From an uncultured Erysipelotrichaceae bacterium (lineage in GTDB: Bacteria; Bacillota_I; Bacilli_A; Erysipelotrichales; Coprobacillaceae), in the NCBI GenBank assembly GCA_947573745.1, contig CANPGX010000049.1, positions 1-7,369 on the forward strand: DNA of 7,369 bases, written 5' to 3'. Positions 6,422 to 7,369 of this stretch are shown here, piece after piece. The translations under genes were made by a program, and so were the position numbers. Position 1 is the first letter of the stretch, and each line of letters starts with the position of its first letter. The notes beneath the pieces were generated by a model. The model was given only the letters and a program-made list of their open reading frames with translations, was not told the DNA's origin and did no database searches.

Positions 6422-7369
6422 ATGATTCGAAATCGGGTATATTTCCCTCATATAAACAATATTCTTCAAAAGTCCATCCTTCGTCATGAATCTTTTTAGC
6501 TACATCTTTACCTACATAACGTACATGCCATGGTTCATGAGCAATTCCTGTAATATCCGCTTTATCATCTTCAAAACGCATGATGAATCCGTATTTATAA
6601 CAATTGGATACAACCCATAAGTAATCTGTAGAATCACCAAAAACATTATATGTGCCACTTAACACACTTTGACTTGTCAAATCGATGCCTAGTCCTGTCT
6701 GATGCTCACTAGCTCCTGGTAAAGCAACATACTCGGCAGCATATTGACCACCATAAAGTTTCTCAAAAGATTCATAGGTTTCTTTTTGTTTAACATAAGA
6801 ACGGTATGCACTATTAATGACAAGTTCATAACCTGCTTTTTTAGCATCATCAAACATTTCTTTCAACGCTTGAGCCGCTTCTTGTCTGACCATATAACCA
6901 TTACTGTTTGGAGAAACTGGTAATCCATAATCATTAGGATCTACTAAATCACTTGGTTCATAATCACTTGGCAAATAAAATCCCTTTTTAACTAAGATAT
7001 CAATATTTTCTTTATTAGCGATAGTATAAACATCATTCGTTGAATGTGTAGAGATAATAAATGGATAGTTGACAATATTTAATGCATAATTGTAGTTATT
7101 ATACTGACGATAAGCCTCTTCATAATCTAACATATGAGTGAACTTAAATCCTTTTAAATTTTGGAAAGGGGAAATACGATCATACGTAATCTTATGTGTC
7201 GTAAGATACTGTAAATCATCTAATGTGGCCATTTTAACCACTGACCATAATTTCTCATTATCATATCCTAAGTTATTTAGCGTAGAAGCATAAGTATCAT
7301 AACTTGTATCTATGAATTCTGTGACTTCATTAAGAGATAAATCAGGATAAAGTGCATAATATTTTTCAT
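6420..7369 (-). CDS. VanY-type D-alanyl-D-alanine carboxypeptidase, peptidase M15B (partial, N-terminus beyond right edge)
   Basis: The frame stays open to the window's right edge, giving 315 visible residues that start 'EKYYALYPDLSLNEV'. The first part of the gene, including any signal peptide or membrane anchor, is off-window. The C-terminal half is a zinc D,D-carboxypeptidase that removes the terminal D-Ala from peptidoglycan stem peptides outside the membrane. Numbering from the first full codon, the motifs are 'SAYRSYVKQ' (186-194), 'SEHQTGLGIDL' (220-230, zinc ligands H222 and D229) and 'HEPWHVRYVG' (277-286, catalytic E278 and zinc ligand H281). All active-site residues are intact. The first roughly 110 residues form a repetitive, Tyr/Asn/Asp-rich region that I recognise only as the kind of N-terminal extension seen in Firmicutes VanY-like proteins. 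A GTG at 7241 could be mistaken for a start, but the frame is open well upstream with the same composition. Nothing else suggests a van resistance cluster, so a housekeeping cell-wall role is more likely. Confidence 0.92.
   Translation of the reverse strand, partial: EKYYALYPDLSLNEVTEFIDTSYDTYASTLNNLGYDNEKLWSVVKMATLDDLQYLTTHKITYDRISPFQNLKGFKFTHMLDYEEAYRQYNNYNYALNIVNYPFIISTHSTNDVYTIANKENIDILVKKGFYLPSDYEPSDLVDPNDYGLPVSPNSNGYMVRQEAAQALKEMFDDAKKAGYELVINSAYRSYVKQKETYESFEKLYGGQYAAEYVALPGASEHQTGLGIDLTSQSVLSGTYNVFGDSTDYLWVVSNCYKYGFIMRFEDDKADITGIAHEPWHVRYVGKDVAKKIHDEGWTFEEYCLYEGNIPDFES

Noticed and set aside
6420..7241. VanY-like protein starting at the GTG at 7241 as a complete 273-aa gene
   Set aside because: The frame is open from 7241 to the window edge with coding-like sequence continuous with the rest, and the GTG has no convincing ribosome site. 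The gene is truncated by the window.
7310..7369. ATG at the extreme right edge (7369-7367) as a gene start
   Set aside because: It is in a different frame from the vanY-like gene and meets a stop after 19 codons.
6420..7369. Vancomycin resistance cluster suggested by the VanY-like gene
   Set aside because: No vanH, vanA/B-type ligase, vanX or vanRS homologue is present; VanY-like carboxypeptidases are common housekeeping cell-wall enzymes in Firmicutes.

Overview
The window is compact, low-GC DNA. Shine-Dalgarno sites of the AAAGGAG/GGAGG type, short gaps and overlapping genes suggest a Firmicutes (Bacillota) genome. The His/Gln-rich, low-GC proteins would fit an Erysipelotrichales-like gut anaerobe, but that placement is a guess. 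All six large genes read on the minus strand, so transcription runs from high to low coordinates. The only candidate plus-strand gene is a 33-codon ORF at 3155-3256. I see no tRNA, rRNA, CRISPR array, insertion sequence or phage gene.

Layout in the direction of transcription. (1) 7369-6420 is a VanY-type (peptidase M15B) D,D-carboxypeptidase that enters from beyond the right edge and ends in a strong intrinsic terminator. (2) 6329-4650 is a cobalamin-binding-domain radical SAM protein of the DUF4080 type. It overlaps by 8 nt a MATE-family membrane exporter (4657-3296), which ends in a second strong terminator whose loop contains the stop codon. (3) A short divergent region (about 3107-3295) holds a likely promoter for the next operon and, facing the other way, the small ORF for a hydrophobic single-helix peptide. 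(4) An overlapping diaminopimelate cluster, dapF-dapH-dapL (3106-626), is followed after 3 nt by a membrane-anchored protein with Ig-like modules (622 to beyond the left edge).

The dap cluster encodes the N-acetyl branch of meso-diaminopimelate/lysine synthesis: DapH acetylates tetrahydrodipicolinate, DapL removes the acetyl group after transamination, and DapF epimerises LL-DAP to meso-DAP. DapA, DapB, the aminotransferase and LysA are not in the window. The VanY-like enzyme trims peptidoglycan stem peptides, and the Ig-like protein probably faces the cell surface, so much of the window concerns the cell envelope. The radical SAM-MATE pair has no known job. The least explained items are that pair and the small membrane-peptide ORF divergent from dapF.
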